NCBI RefSeq assembly: GCF_000709085.1 | Contig: NZ_JFBD01000056.1 | Span: 1-64,000, forward strand | Source: Virgibacillus alimentarius | GTDB lineage: Bacteria; Bacillota; Bacilli; Bacillales; Amphibacillaceae | DNA: 64,000 nt | Direction of reading: 5' to 3' | Shown: piece after piece, positions 1 through 7,947 of the stretch | How the letters are laid out: each line of letters starts with the position of its first letter | Numbering within the stretch: the stretch's first letter is position 1 | Program-made: the position numbers and the translations under genes | The notes under the pieces: model-generated | Seen by the model: only the letters and a program-made list of their open reading frames with translations | Database searches by the model: none | What the model was told of the DNA's origin: nothing

Positions 1-48
1 GGTGAACGAGGTCAATCCTAAACTAACTTCCCGAATTCCACAAAGTTT

Positions 49-882
49 TTAGTGTATAACAGTAAATGAACTTCCTGCTTGTTCAAATCCGGCCCAGAAA
101 AAAACAACAAAGCATGCAAGGATCATAATTGCCAATGTTCTTTTTTTCTCTTTTTTTGTAAGTGGCTGTTTTTGGTTCTTTTTCTCCGGAACTTCTTTTA
201 CATTCAATTGGGTTGGTTGTAATCCTACATTACCTAAATATCTATTACTTAAACTATTAAATAGAACTTGTCCAATAATCATCCCGATGGAAGAAGCTAG
301 GAAAGCCCATTTAAAACCAAAGTGTTCTACTCCATCTGCGCCTACTGTATGAAATAGATCTTCAGCAAGAAATCCTGCGATTAAAGGGGCGAACAGTGCT
401 CCAATATTGATCCCCATATAAAAGATTGTAAAAGCGGAATCTTTTCGTTTATCATTTCTTGGATAAAGTTCTCCTACAAATGTAGATATATTAGGTTTAA
501 AAAAACCATTACCAATGATTAACAGTGCCAACCCTAAATACAAACCAACCTGGGAATGCACGAGAAATATAACAAAGTCTCCAACAGCCATTGTAAATCC
601 ACCGATGGTTATAGCTGTTCTTAACCCCATAAATTTATCTGTTAAATACCCGCCGAAAATAGGCGTGAAGTAGATTGCACCTGTGTATATGCCATAAATC
701 ATTACTGCGTGTTGTGTGCTTAACCCAAGGCCGCCACTAATTAGTTCTGCTGTTAAATATAAAACAAGGACAGCACGCATTCCATAATAACTGTACCTCT
801 CCCAGAGCTCAGTAAAGAAGAGCAAGTACAGCCCCTTTGGATGCTTTTTTCCTTGAGGTAAGTCTTTCACCGAAGCTTCCAT
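49..882 (-). pseudogene. POT-family peptide/proton symporter, N-terminal half, interrupted
   Basis: This resembles the proton-dependent oligopeptide transporter (POT/PTR2) family, which imports di- and tripeptides through about 12-14 membrane helices. The N-terminus carries the family signature FFTELWERYSYYGMRA and later GNGFFKPNISTFVGELY and FYMGINIGALFAPL. The start is taken at 880-882 because AGGAGGG sits 7 nt upstream; an in-frame ATG at 904-906 has no such site. The reading frame stops after 277 residues, right behind the conserved FWAGFEQAGSSFT segment, whereas full family members are about 490-500 residues. In the next frame the text continues as LYTKNFVE, as family members do, so a single-base frameshift near position 60 is likely. 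The window edge hides the rest. The family is clear; pseudogene status is inferred. Confidence 0.7.
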
Positions 883-1387
883 CAAAACCCTCCTAAATGA
901 TTGCAACGTTACTAATTATAAAATAGTAAGAATCGTTATACAATAAAAATTCTAAAAGAATAAGTTTTAGCATTTTTGAAATTATTCTTAAAAAATGAAT
1001 ACAGATCCACTTTAGTTTGTTGCGAATAAAGAATGATATTCTTTTTGAGGGATATTAATTAAAATGGGAGTACAGGATAATATTCTTTCTTTAAAAAAGA
1101 AGGTTTATCAATTGTTATTAATTAACTGGTTAGTAAAGCTTTTTTCGTCAGAATTGATGTTTGCAACTGCTGATAATTACATTTTTGTTCACATTGCATC
1201 TCATTTTTTAGGGTGTTTTTAGTATTTGTTTCTATTCTCCTATATACTTAAGTGTAATAATACATACTGTAATTTCACTGTAAAAACACAGCCATTTAAA
1301 TTAATAAAAAAATTTTTTCGATTTTCATCAAATTTTCATATTCGTATTGTATGATACGAATGGAATGCAATGGACTGGAGGAAATCA
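883..1387. other. AT-rich divergent intergenic region
   Basis: About 500 bases separate the minus-strand transporter from the plus-strand redox cluster. I find no convincing ORF. The left part should hold the transporter promoter, but I cannot fix -35/-10 boxes with confidence. The right end holds a strong dyad, listed separately. Confidence 0.4.
1340..1361. promoter_or_regulatory. 22-bp inverted repeat, candidate operator
   Basis: Two perfect 8-bp arms, ATTCGTAT and ATACGAAT, flank a 6-nt spacer 27 nt before the start of the first redox-cluster gene. A TATGAT hexamer, possibly a -10 box, lies in the spacer and right arm at 1350-1355, so a bound protein would block transcription. The regulator is unknown. 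The geometry is seen directly; the operator role is inferred. Confidence 0.5.
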
Positions 1388-2038
1388 ATGATGGCAGTAG
1401 CGAGTAAATTATCATCTATCGCAGTCATAGTCATAACCTTCATCTTAGGGTTTGCTTTTTTCTATCAGATAAGCAACTTACCCAAGGCACAAAAAAAGCA
1501 CCATATGGAGGAAATGGCTAGTCAGCTTATTAATTTTTTTATATTTTTATGGATCGGAAAAATTGTATTAAATTTGTCTGTATTTGTTCAAGATCCATTG
1601 GCGATTTTAGCTTATCCAAGTAATTCTTATGCATTTTACTTTGCATTTTTCGCCTGCGCTGTGACGTTTGTTTATAAGTCGAAACGTAAAAACAGGAACA
1701 TTTTTTCATACATGGATTCCTTTATGATAACGATTTTGGTTGCATCGTTTGTCTATGAGTTTATTCAGCTGGTGTGGGTGAATGATACGTTTTCAATTGG
1801 ATATATGATTTTACTCTCTGTTCTACTCCTGTTTGTCCTGCTCATTCGTGATCGGATAGCTACTAACACATTGACATTGATTGTGTTAGTGATCTGGTTG
1901 ATAGGAATATTATTATTAGCATTCATACAACCGTATGTAACAATTTTTGGCTACATAATAGCACCATGGTTTTTAAGCCTGTTGTTAGCAATATGTTTAA
2001 TAGCTATCGTTATAAATCTAAGAAAGAGGGTGTCGTAA
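1388..2038 (+). CDS. Polytopic membrane protein of unknown function
   Basis: I do not recognise this 216-residue protein. It has about six to seven hydrophobic helices separated by short basic loops (for example KSKRKNRN near the middle), so it is an integral inner-membrane protein. The start is placed at ATG 1388, which has GGAGG at a 6-7 nt spacing; ATG 1370 lies upstream of that site and would add six residues. It is immediately followed, with no gap, by a ccdA-type gene, so it is probably co-transcribed and translationally coupled with a thiol-disulfide relay. Context suggests a part in cytochrome c maturation or extracytoplasmic thiol redox, but the sequence itself shows no catalytic motif. 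Confidence 0.75.
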   Translation: MMAVASKLSSIAVIVITFILGFAFFYQISNLPKAQKKHHMEEMASQLINFFIFLWIGKIVLNLSVFVQDPLAILAYPSNSYAFYFAFFACAVTFVYKSKRKNRNIFSYMDSFMITILVASFVYEFIQLVWVNDTFSIGYMILLSVLLLFVLLIRDRIATNTLTLIVLVIWLIGILLLAFIQPYVTIFGYIIAPWFLSLLLAICLIAIVINLRKRVS

Positions 2039-2797
2039 TTGGGTGGAATAGAAGCAGATACGATGTTGGTGGTAGGAATGCTTCTTGCGATAGGCGCAGG
2101 TGCGTTATCCTTTTTATCACCTTGTGTGTTGCCGATTTTTCCAGCATATCTATCGTACATTACTGGGATCAGTGTAAAAGAGTTGCAGGGAGATAAAAAT
2201 ATAAAGATTCGCAGTAAATTATTAAGTCATTCTGTCTTTTTTCTTTTAGGGGTTTCACTTGTATTTATTAGCTTAGGTGTAGGAGCTTCCTTTTTAGGAA
2301 AGTATATTCAGGATTTATTAGTCGGTGATTCGGGACTTTTAATACAACGTCTTGCGGGAATCTTTATTATATTTATGGGTTTGTTTGTTGGTGGCTGGAT
2401 TAATATAAAGGCGCTGATGGTGGAGAAACGTTTCCATGCTTCTAAAAAACCAGTCGGCTATTTAGGAACATTTTTTGTTGGTTTGGGATTTGCTGCTGGA
2501 TGGACACCATGTATTGGTCCTATTTTTGCATCTATCCTGTTTTTAGCAGCAAGTAACCCTGGCCAAGGTATATTTTATACAGCAATGTATGTTGTTGGCT
2601 TCGCATTGCCATTTATTGTTTTGACCTTTTTCCTTGGCTCTACTAAATGGATTGTTCGCCATAGTGGAATCATCATGAAAATCGGCGGCGTTATTATGGT
2701 AATAATGGGAGTTGTCCTGTTTTTGGGACTAATGCCGCGTATCACAGAATTTTTACTTAAGTTAGTACAAGACACATGGCTAGAAAAGCTAGGCTAA
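2039..2797 (+). CDS. ccdA: CcdA-type thiol-disulfide membrane transporter
   Basis: CcdA/DsbD-core proteins carry electrons from cytoplasmic thioredoxin across the membrane to extracytoplasmic thioredoxin-like proteins, supporting cytochrome c maturation. The 252-residue length and six hydrophobic helices match the family. The two active-site cysteines are visible in LSFLSPCVLPIFPAYLSYI near residue 30 and in AAGWTPCIGPIFAS near residue 160. The start is a TTG at 2039 directly behind the previous stop, with AGAGGG 8 nt upstream; no better-placed ATG exists. The next gene encodes a membrane-anchored CPPC thioredoxin-like protein, the expected electron acceptor. Confidence 0.92.
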   Translation: MGGIEADTMLVVGMLLAIGAGALSFLSPCVLPIFPAYLSYITGISVKELQGDKNIKIRSKLLSHSVFFLLGVSLVFISLGVGASFLGKYIQDLLVGDSGLLIQRLAGIFIIFMGLFVGGWINIKALMVEKRFHASKKPVGYLGTFFVGLGFAAGWTPCIGPIFASILFLAASNPGQGIFYTAMYVVGFALPFIVLTFFLGSTKWIVRHSGIIMKIGGVIMVIMGVVLFLGLMPRITEFLLKLVQDTWLEKLG

Positions 2798-2933
2798 TCA
2801 TAATCATTAGCTGCTTACCTTTAAGTTTAATATAGTAGTATATAAATGTAGAATAATACTATATAAACGTTGAGATAAAATAAATTCATTACGTTTTGCG
2901 AGCTTGAATAAAACGAAAGGAATGGATATAAGC

Positions 2934-3536
2934 ATGAAAAAATTAATAATTATCTTGATTGTGGTAGGAATGGTCGGCTACGCTGTCTATGATTTTGCCT
3001 TTACATCGGATAAACAGGTATCAGAAGAACAAAACAGTCAAGAGCATAGTGTTTCGGATAATGCCATCACCTCCCCTCCGAAAGAAGATGAAGAGGTCAA
3101 GGAGTCCGATGAAGTAGGACTTGATAAGGGGCAACTTGCTCCAAATTTTGAACTTACTACTTTAGACGGAGAAAAAGTAAAATTATCCGATTTCAAAGGT
3201 GAGAAAGTGTTTCTGAATTTCTGGGCAACATGGTGTCCGCCGTGCCGTGCAGAAATGCCAGATTTGCAAAAGCTTCATGAAAATAAAGATGTAAAGATTT
3301 TGGCTGTTAACTTAACACAAACAGAGTCAGACCCAGATAAGATCCAAGCGTTCATGGATAAACTTGACCTGACATTTACTGTTCCTTTAGATAAGCAATC
3401 AACCGTAGGAAATCAATATCAAATACAGCCAATACCGACTACTTTTATGATTGATTCTAATGGCCGTATCCAGAATAAGGCTTTTGGTGCCTTGAACTAT
3501 GAAATGATGGTTCAAGAGGTAGAAAAGCTGAAATAA
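2934..3536 (+). CDS. ResA/TlpA-like membrane-anchored thiol-disulfide oxidoreductase
   Basis: A 200-residue extracytoplasmic thioredoxin-fold protein. Residues about 3-22 form an N-terminal signal anchor, followed by an acidic Ser/Glu-rich linker to about residue 60 and an AhpC/TSA-type thioredoxin domain. The active site is WATWCPPCRAEMP, and the conserved cis-proline is in QPIPTTFMID. Family members reduce apocytochrome c or other exported disulfides using electrons from CcdA, encoded just upstream. The start is taken at ATG 2934, where the lysine-rich signal anchor begins; an upstream TTG at 2904 gives a less natural N-terminus. Whether the substrate is a cytochrome c cannot be told from sequence. 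Confidence 0.88.
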   Translation: MKKLIIILIVVGMVGYAVYDFAFTSDKQVSEEQNSQEHSVSDNAITSPPKEDEEVKESDEVGLDKGQLAPNFELTTLDGEKVKLSDFKGEKVFLNFWATWCPPCRAEMPDLQKLHENKDVKILAVNLTQTESDPDKIQAFMDKLDLTFTVPLDKQSTVGNQYQIQPIPTTFMIDSNGRIQNKAFGALNYEMMVQEVEKLK

Positions 3537-3574
3537 GCCATGATTACGCGTAAACTAGTACTGGGGTGAACGTG

Positions 3575-4258
3575 ATGAAACAAACTGTCATGGTTGTAGA
3601 AGACGATAAAATGATTCGCGACCTTGTAAGTATTTATTTGAAGAAAAACGATTATCATGTTGTAGAAGCATGTGATGGTGAAGAGGCACAAGAAGTGTTC
3701 CTTGAGCACCATCCATGCTTAATTATATTGGATTTAATGCTGCCTAAAATAGGCGGTGAAGAATTTTGTACATGGGTGCGTGAACGGGAAGGAAATGACG
3801 TATCAATTATTATGCTTTCTGCCAAATCCCAGATCGATGATAAAATTTCTGGACTGAAATTAGGAGCGGATGATTATATGACAAAACCTTTTGACCCAAA
3901 TGAGCTCATCGCTCATGTTGAGGCCGTTTTGCGCCGAACTGGCCAGTTTTGTCAAAAGATCGTGCATGAAGGATTATGTATTAAACCGCGAAAAGGAGAA
4001 GTCCTGCTTTTCGATAAACCAGTAAATCTAACAAAATATGAATTTAATATTTTGTATTACTTCATGCAAAATCCAAACATTGTTTTATCACGAGAGCAGC
4101 TCGTCAATCAAATTTATCCAAATACAGAACACGATGTAATGGAAAGAACAATCGATGCGCACATCAAAAAAATACGCGAAAAGGTAGAAGAACATGCGAA
4201 AAATCCAAAGCGCATCCAAACTGTTCGAGGAATGGGGTATAAATTTGTCACTAAGTAA
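3575..4258 (+). CDS. OmpR/PhoB-family response regulator
   Basis: A 227-residue two-component response regulator. The receiver domain shows the acidic pair VVEDD near the N-terminus, the phosphoacceptor aspartate in LIILDLMLPKIGG, and the conserved lysine in DDYMTKPFDPNEL. The C-terminal winged-helix domain has the usual LTKYEFNILYYF and VRGMGYKF segments. The start is ATG 3575 behind GGGGTG; GTG 3566 is an alternative three codons upstream. It follows the TlpA-like gene by 38 bp and overlaps the kinase gene, so the redox genes and this system form one cluster. The regulator most likely controls this cluster, but no binding repeats were identified. Confidence 0.93.
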   Translation: MKQTVMVVEDDKMIRDLVSIYLKKNDYHVVEACDGEEAQEVFLEHHPCLIILDLMLPKIGGEEFCTWVREREGNDVSIIMLSAKSQIDDKISGLKLGADDYMTKPFDPNELIAHVEAVLRRTGQFCQKIVHEGLCIKPRKGEVLLFDKPVNLTKYEFNILYYFMQNPNIVLSREQLVNQIYPNTEHDVMERTIDAHIKKIREKVEEHAKNPKRIQTVRGMGYKFVTK

Positions 4259-5345
4259 GAAAATAAAATCAATTATACCCTCTGGATTTTTGTGGCGTTT
4301 AACCTTTTTAAATACAATCGTTGTTTTCATAGCTACTGCAATTAGTGGGTGGGCTATATATAATACAGCCTGTTTTCTGGCTGCAGGTGTGGGAGACTTC
4401 AATGCACAAAGACAAGAGCAGTATAATAGCACGCTTCTAAATTATTTGTGGATATTTATGATTATCGCTGCTATTGCGGGAAGTTTATTTCATTATTTTT
4501 TAATAAAGCGATTGATAAAACCAATAAGACAGTTAATTCATTCGACCAAACAGATGAAACTAGGGCATTTTCCAAAACCAATAGAAGTTTATAAACAAGA
4601 CGAAATAGGACAATTAGTCATACAGTACAATGAATTGCTTGATCAATTGCATGAAAATGAACGGCATAGGAAAAAATTAGTTTCTGATTTGTCTCATGAA
4701 ATCAGAACGCCGATATCAAATTTAAATGGTTATCTTCTTGGACTGAAGGACGGGGACATTACAGGAGATAAAGAATTATACGCATCACTTTATCAAGAAT
4801 CCAAGCGTCTATCACAAATGATTGAACAGCTTGAACAATTAAAGGAGTGGGATAATCTATCTGCTCAATCTTTAACTAATAAAGAAGAAATAGAAATAGG
4901 AGGTTTACTTAAACAATGCGTAGCGATGTTCAAGTGGACGCTTAGTCAAAAAAACATTACCGTACAGGTAGATGCTGTTCCTTGTAATACGTTTATTCAT
5001 ATTGAAGGGATACAACAAGTTATTAGTAATTTACTTGATAATGCAATTCTTTACTATGAGGGGGAAGGCCCAATTTTCATAAAAGGTGAAAAAAGAGATG
5101 AAAATTATCTTATCTCTATCACTGGACCAAGTAAACCTATACCAGATCAAGAAAAAGAAAATATATTTAAACGTTTTTATCGATTAGATTCCTCACGCAG
5201 TCGCGAAACAGGTGGATCTGGTCTTGGACTTGCCATTACGAAGAAAATAGTTGAGAAGCACCACCAAGGAGAAATTGGAGTTAAAATGGGGTCAAACAGT
5301 AACACATTTTGGTTTTTGCTTCCAGTAGATGAAGAAACAGATTGA
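4245..5345 (+). CDS. Membrane sensor histidine kinase, partner of the upstream regulator
   Basis: A HisKA/HATPase_c sensor kinase with two transmembrane helices, a short extracellular loop between them, and a HAMP linker. The H-box is SDLSHEIRTPISNL (histidine near residue 150), the N-box is ISNLLDNAILYY, the F-box is FKRFYRL, and the G-box is GSGLGLAITKKIV, so all kinase motifs are present. The start is not certain: the frame is open from an ATG at 4194 inside the regulator gene, but TTG 4245 has a GGGG-containing site at suitable spacing and gives 366 residues, overlapping the regulator stop by 14 nt. The extracellular loop contains one cysteine, which may be relevant given the thiol-redox neighbours. 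Confidence 0.9.
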   Translation: MSLSKKIKSIIPSGFLWRLTFLNTIVVFIATAISGWAIYNTACFLAAGVGDFNAQRQEQYNSTLLNYLWIFMIIAAIAGSLFHYFLIKRLIKPIRQLIHSTKQMKLGHFPKPIEVYKQDEIGQLVIQYNELLDQLHENERHRKKLVSDLSHEIRTPISNLNGYLLGLKDGDITGDKELYASLYQESKRLSQMIEQLEQLKEWDNLSAQSLTNKEEIEIGGLLKQCVAMFKWTLSQKNITVQVDAVPCNTFIHIEGIQQVISNLLDNAILYYEGEGPIFIKGEKRDENYLISITGPSKPIPDQEKENIFKRFYRLDSSRSRETGGSGLGLAITKKIVEKHHQGEIGVKMGSNSNTFWFLLPVDEETD

Positions 5346-5373
5346 TAAAAGGTTTAACGGGATTGTAAAGCAA

Positions 5374-5402
5374 TTGACAATATACGCTTGAGGGTATATC
5401 AT
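5374..5402 (+). promoter_or_regulatory. SigA promoter with embedded CstR/CsoR-type operator
   Basis: A TTGACA box at 5374-5379 and TATCAT at 5397-5402 are separated by exactly 17 bp. The spacer carries the imperfect dyad ATATACGCTTGAGGGTATAT (5380-5399), with flanking ATATAC/GTATAT arms around a central G/C-rich stretch. Known CsoR/CstR operators have that arrangement (TAC-C tract ... G tract-GTA). The site lies 85 bp before the CstR-type gene, so it probably mediates autoregulation. The boxes and dyad are seen directly; the assignment to CstR is inferred. Confidence 0.65.
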
Positions 5403-5486
5403 ATATTCTATAAGTGACTACTCTGTATAAAATGAAGAGTTATACGATAGATTGGTTGTAAATAGAATAGACAGGAGAGATTACTT

Positions 5487-5750
5487 ATGGAATATGATGA
5501 TAAAATAAAAAATAGAGTAAAGCGTATGGAAGGTCAACTTAGGGGTATTTTAAAAATGATGGAAGAGGGAAAGGACTGCAAATCAGTCACGACACAATTG
5601 TCTGCTGTACGTACAGCGGTAGATAGAACGGTGGGTGTCATTGTCAGTTCAAACCTTGTTGAATGTGTTTTAGAAGCAGATGAAAATAAGGATAAAGAAA
5701 CGGATGAATTAATAAAAGAAGCAGTTAATTTGCTTGTTAAAAGCAGATAA
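5487..5750 (+). CDS. cstR: CstR-type persulfide-sensing transcriptional repressor (CsoR family)
   Basis: An 87-residue all-helical DUF156/CsoR-family repressor. Copper-sensing CsoR proteins bind metal through a Cys-His-Cys set. Here the first cysteine is in EGKDCKSV and the second in SSNLVECVLEA, but the histidine position is asparagine. That is the pattern of Staphylococcus aureus CstR, which reacts with persulfides and polysulfides through two cysteines. The C-terminal ELIKEAVNLLVKSR also matches CstR. Its usual targets are sulfide-detoxification genes; here the closest downstream gene is a bacilliredoxin, so a thiol-stress role fits. Metal sensing is not excluded by sequence alone. Confidence 0.8.
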   Translation: MEYDDKIKNRVKRMEGQLRGILKMMEEGKDCKSVTTQLSAVRTAVDRTVGVIVSSNLVECVLEADENKDKETDELIKEAVNLLVKSR

Positions 5751-5894
5751 GTTGTTTTCTTCCTTTTTTTATCTCATTAAGAACAATCAAAAAGTTAATC
5801 AAACGTTTGAATAAAAAGTAATGGACCAAAAGTTATATCTTTTTCTGTTTTTTTATTATAATGAAAGTAACTAAATTTTTAAGGAGGGATTTTA

Positions 5895-6242
5895 ATGGCA
5901 GAGTTAAAAAAGATTCATTCCAATGAAGATATGAATGAAGTATGGGAGAGGTCTGAGCAAAAACCAGCTATTCTTTTTAAACACAGTGCAACTTGTCCCG
6001 TCAGTGCAAATGCTTTTAATGAACTTAACGCTTTTTGGAAAACTACACAAGAAGATGTTGATTGCAGTTATTTAGTAGTAAGTGAAAGCAGAGATCTATC
6101 CAATCAAATAGCGGAAGAAACAGAAGTGAAGCATGAGTCACCCCAAATCTTTCTTATTTCAAATAAAAACGTAATTTGGCATACTTCTCACTCAAAAATA
6201 TCGCAGGAAAGTATAAATGAAGCGCTAAAAAATGTAAAATAG
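5895..6242 (+). CDS. brxC: Monothiol bacilliredoxin BrxC (YtxJ)
   Basis: A 115-residue thioredoxin-fold protein of the YtxJ family, which removes bacillithiol mixed disulfides from cytoplasmic proteins. The hallmark is the monothiol motif in KHSATCPVSANAF near residue 35 (TCPIS in Bacillus subtilis), followed by the conserved proline in HESPQIFLI. The ribosome site AAGGAGGG sits 7 nt before the ATG. It is separated from the CstR-type gene by 144 bp without an obvious terminator and is followed by its own hairpin terminator. Its presence implies that the organism makes bacillithiol. One further cysteine (DVDCSYLV) is present. Confidence 0.9.
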   Translation: MAELKKIHSNEDMNEVWERSEQKPAILFKHSATCPVSANAFNELNAFWKTTQEDVDCSYLVVSESRDLSNQIAEETEVKHESPQIFLISNKNVIWHTSHSKISQESINEALKNVK

Positions 6243-6257
6243 GGGAAAGACTAGTCA

Positions 6258-6285
6258 AAGCCACAGTAAGAAGCTGTGGTTTTTA
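6258..6285 (+). terminator. Rho-independent terminator after brxC
   Basis: Arms AAGCCACAG and CTGTGGTTT pair over 9 bp with one G-U around a 7-nt loop and run into TTTTT. It lies 15 bp after the brxC stop. Confidence 0.85.
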
Positions 6286-6382
6286 ATGTATCTTCTATTA
6301 GGGTGATATAACAAAACATGCCAATCATACTTAAATTTGATATACTTAAGTTAGCCTCATTGCTTACAAGGAGGAAAATAAG

Positions 6383-7198
6383 TTGAGCAATAAAAAGTTA
6401 CAAAAAGAAGCTATGCATATATTAAAACTTACAAGCAGAACTTTCTATATTCCAATTACGTTGCTTGGATCAACACTAAAGAAAACAGTAGGGTCCGCCT
6501 ATTTGTGTATGCGTGCCATTGATGAAATAGAAGACCATGAAGCATTGGATATAGAAACAAAACAACATTTATTACGCTCCACCAGTGCCCTTTTAAAAAG
6601 TGAATTCGATGCGGCAGCTTACGAACAATTAATGCATCCATATAAATCTGTAATGCCTGAAGTAACCTTACGATTAGGTGACTGGATTAGCGTATGTCCT
6701 CCTGAAATAGTTGAGAAAGTAAAAGAATCAACAAGCGTAATGGCAACAGGTATGGCTAAATGGGCAGGGGAAAATTGGCATGTAAAAACAAAGGAAGATT
6801 TGGATGATTATACATACTATGTAGCAGGTTTGGTAGGTGTTATGCTTTCAGATATATGGGAATGGTATGACGGTACACAGACCGATCGAGAGCTTGCTAT
6901 CGGGTATGGAAGAGGGTTGCAAGCAGTTAATATGCTCCGGAATCAACAAGAAGATGAGGAAAGGGGAGTTAAATTTTTTCCTGACGGATGGAATGCCAAC
7001 GACATGTTTATGTATGCTGAGAGAAACATAGAATTAGCGGATGAATATATGAAAGACATAAGTACTCGAACGATAACACTGTTCTGTAAAATTCCGCTAG
7101 CACTAGCAAAAAAGACGATAAAAGCTTTAAAGAGCGGCAGGGAAAAAATTTCTCGAGATGAAGTGGAAACGATTGTAGATAAGATTAAAAATGAGTAG
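6383..7198 (+). CDS. Squalene/phytoene synthase-family protein, YisP-like phosphatase
   Basis: A 271-residue member of the trans-isoprenyl diphosphate synthase (head-to-head) fold. The first Asp-rich motif is intact (MRAIDEIEDHE). The second is degenerate: where true synthases read NILRDVGED, this has NMLRNQQEDEERGVKFFP. That is the form seen in B. subtilis YisP, which does not make squalene but dephosphorylates farnesyl diphosphate to farnesol, linked to biofilm membrane domains. The start is TTG 6383 with AAGGAGG 8 nt upstream. The gene stands alone between terminators. Phosphatase activity is inferred from the motif; a C30 carotenoid synthase is the alternative, but no other carotenoid gene is nearby. 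Confidence 0.78.
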   Translation: MSNKKLQKEAMHILKLTSRTFYIPITLLGSTLKKTVGSAYLCMRAIDEIEDHEALDIETKQHLLRSTSALLKSEFDAAAYEQLMHPYKSVMPEVTLRLGDWISVCPPEIVEKVKESTSVMATGMAKWAGENWHVKTKEDLDDYTYYVAGLVGVMLSDIWEWYDGTQTDRELAIGYGRGLQAVNMLRNQQEDEERGVKFFPDGWNANDMFMYAERNIELADEYMKDISTRTITLFCKIPLALAKKTIKALKSGREKISRDEVETIVDKIKNE

Positions 7199-7216
7199 TT
7201 TACACCCCCCCTTAGA

Positions 7217-7257
7217 ATCAAATAAAGCCAACGTATGTTACATTGGCTTTATTTGAT
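7217..7257. terminator. Bidirectional terminator between convergent genes
   Basis: A perfect 15-bp stem (ATCAAATAAAGCCAA with its complement at 7243-7257) closes an 11-nt loop. A/T-rich arms give a T-run in either direction, so it can serve both the YisP-like gene and the opposing DUF4956 gene, whose stop codon begins at 7261. Confidence 0.85.
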
Positions 7258-7258
7258 A

Positions 7259-7945
7259 TCATTCATTTAAGTTTTCTAAATAGGTTAAGGACACTTTTAA
7301 ATTAGCATTTTTCTCCCGGACATGGTCAAGTAGTTCTTTATCTTTTGTAGTGTTTTTACTTCGGATCGCATAGGTATATAAAATCATTGTACCAAGATTC
7401 GTCGTTTCGACTTGTCGAAGTTGATAGCTCTCTGTATACATATCAAAAACATCATCTAGCAAATGTTCATGATTTAAATTTTCTGGTATCGTTACCTTTA
7501 ATATTTGTGTGTCCTTTCCTTTTCCATATTGAAACTTATAAAGTAAGTAAAAGATAAGGCTAGCAAAAATAGTTAATATAATGGCTAAATCAAAATGGTA
7601 TAACCCGCTCGTCATACCTACACAGAGGCCGAAAAAAATATAGGCAATATCTTTTGCATCTGTAACGGCACTCCTAAAACGAATAAGCGAAAAGATAGCA
7701 AATAACCCAAAGGCAACACCTGAATTTCCGCTGATCACATTCATAACAACCGAAACAATGACACTCATCATAATAATTGTATGCACAAAAGCCTGTGAAT
7801 ATCGCTCACCTGTAAACGTGACTTGATATATCTTCGTAATAATTAAACTTAATCCTGTAGCAATAAGCATGGCTAATATAACCATGTATATAGATGTCTC
7901 ACTTCCTGTATCATTTGTTGAAATAAGTTCGTTAATAAAATCCAA
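7259..7945 (-). CDS. DUF4956 membrane protein, partner of the VTC-domain protein
   Basis: A 228-residue protein with about four to five transmembrane helices in the first 150 residues and a soluble alpha/beta C-terminal domain. The segment FGLFAIFSLIRFRSAVTDAKDIAYIFFGLCVGM is typical of DUF4956 proteins. The start is a TTG at 7943-7945 with GGGGGAGG about 9 nt upstream. The gene begins 2 bp after the stop of the VTC-domain gene, so the two are translationally coupled. DUF4956 and VTC genes travel together in many bacteria, but the function is not established; a membrane partner or channel for polyphosphate synthesis is a guess. Confidence 0.82.
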   Translation of the reverse strand: MDFINELISTNDTGSETSIYMVILAMLIATGLSLIITKIYQVTFTGERYSQAFVHTIIMMSVIVSVVMNVISGNSGVAFGLFAIFSLIRFRSAVTDAKDIAYIFFGLCVGMTSGLYHFDLAIILTIFASLIFYLLYKFQYGKGKDTQILKVTIPENLNHEHLLDDVFDMYTESYQLRQVETTNLGTMILYTYAIRSKNTTKDKELLDHVREKNANLKVSLTYLENLNE

Positions 7946-7947
7946 TG

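Noticed and set aside
1090-1150. Hairpin with AAAAAAG/CTTTTTT arms
   Set aside because: The arms are only A/T runs with poor inner pairing; no gene ends there.
5487-5750. Copper-sensing CsoR
   Set aside because: The copper-ligand histidine is replaced by Asn and no copper exporter genes are nearby; CstR-type features fit better.
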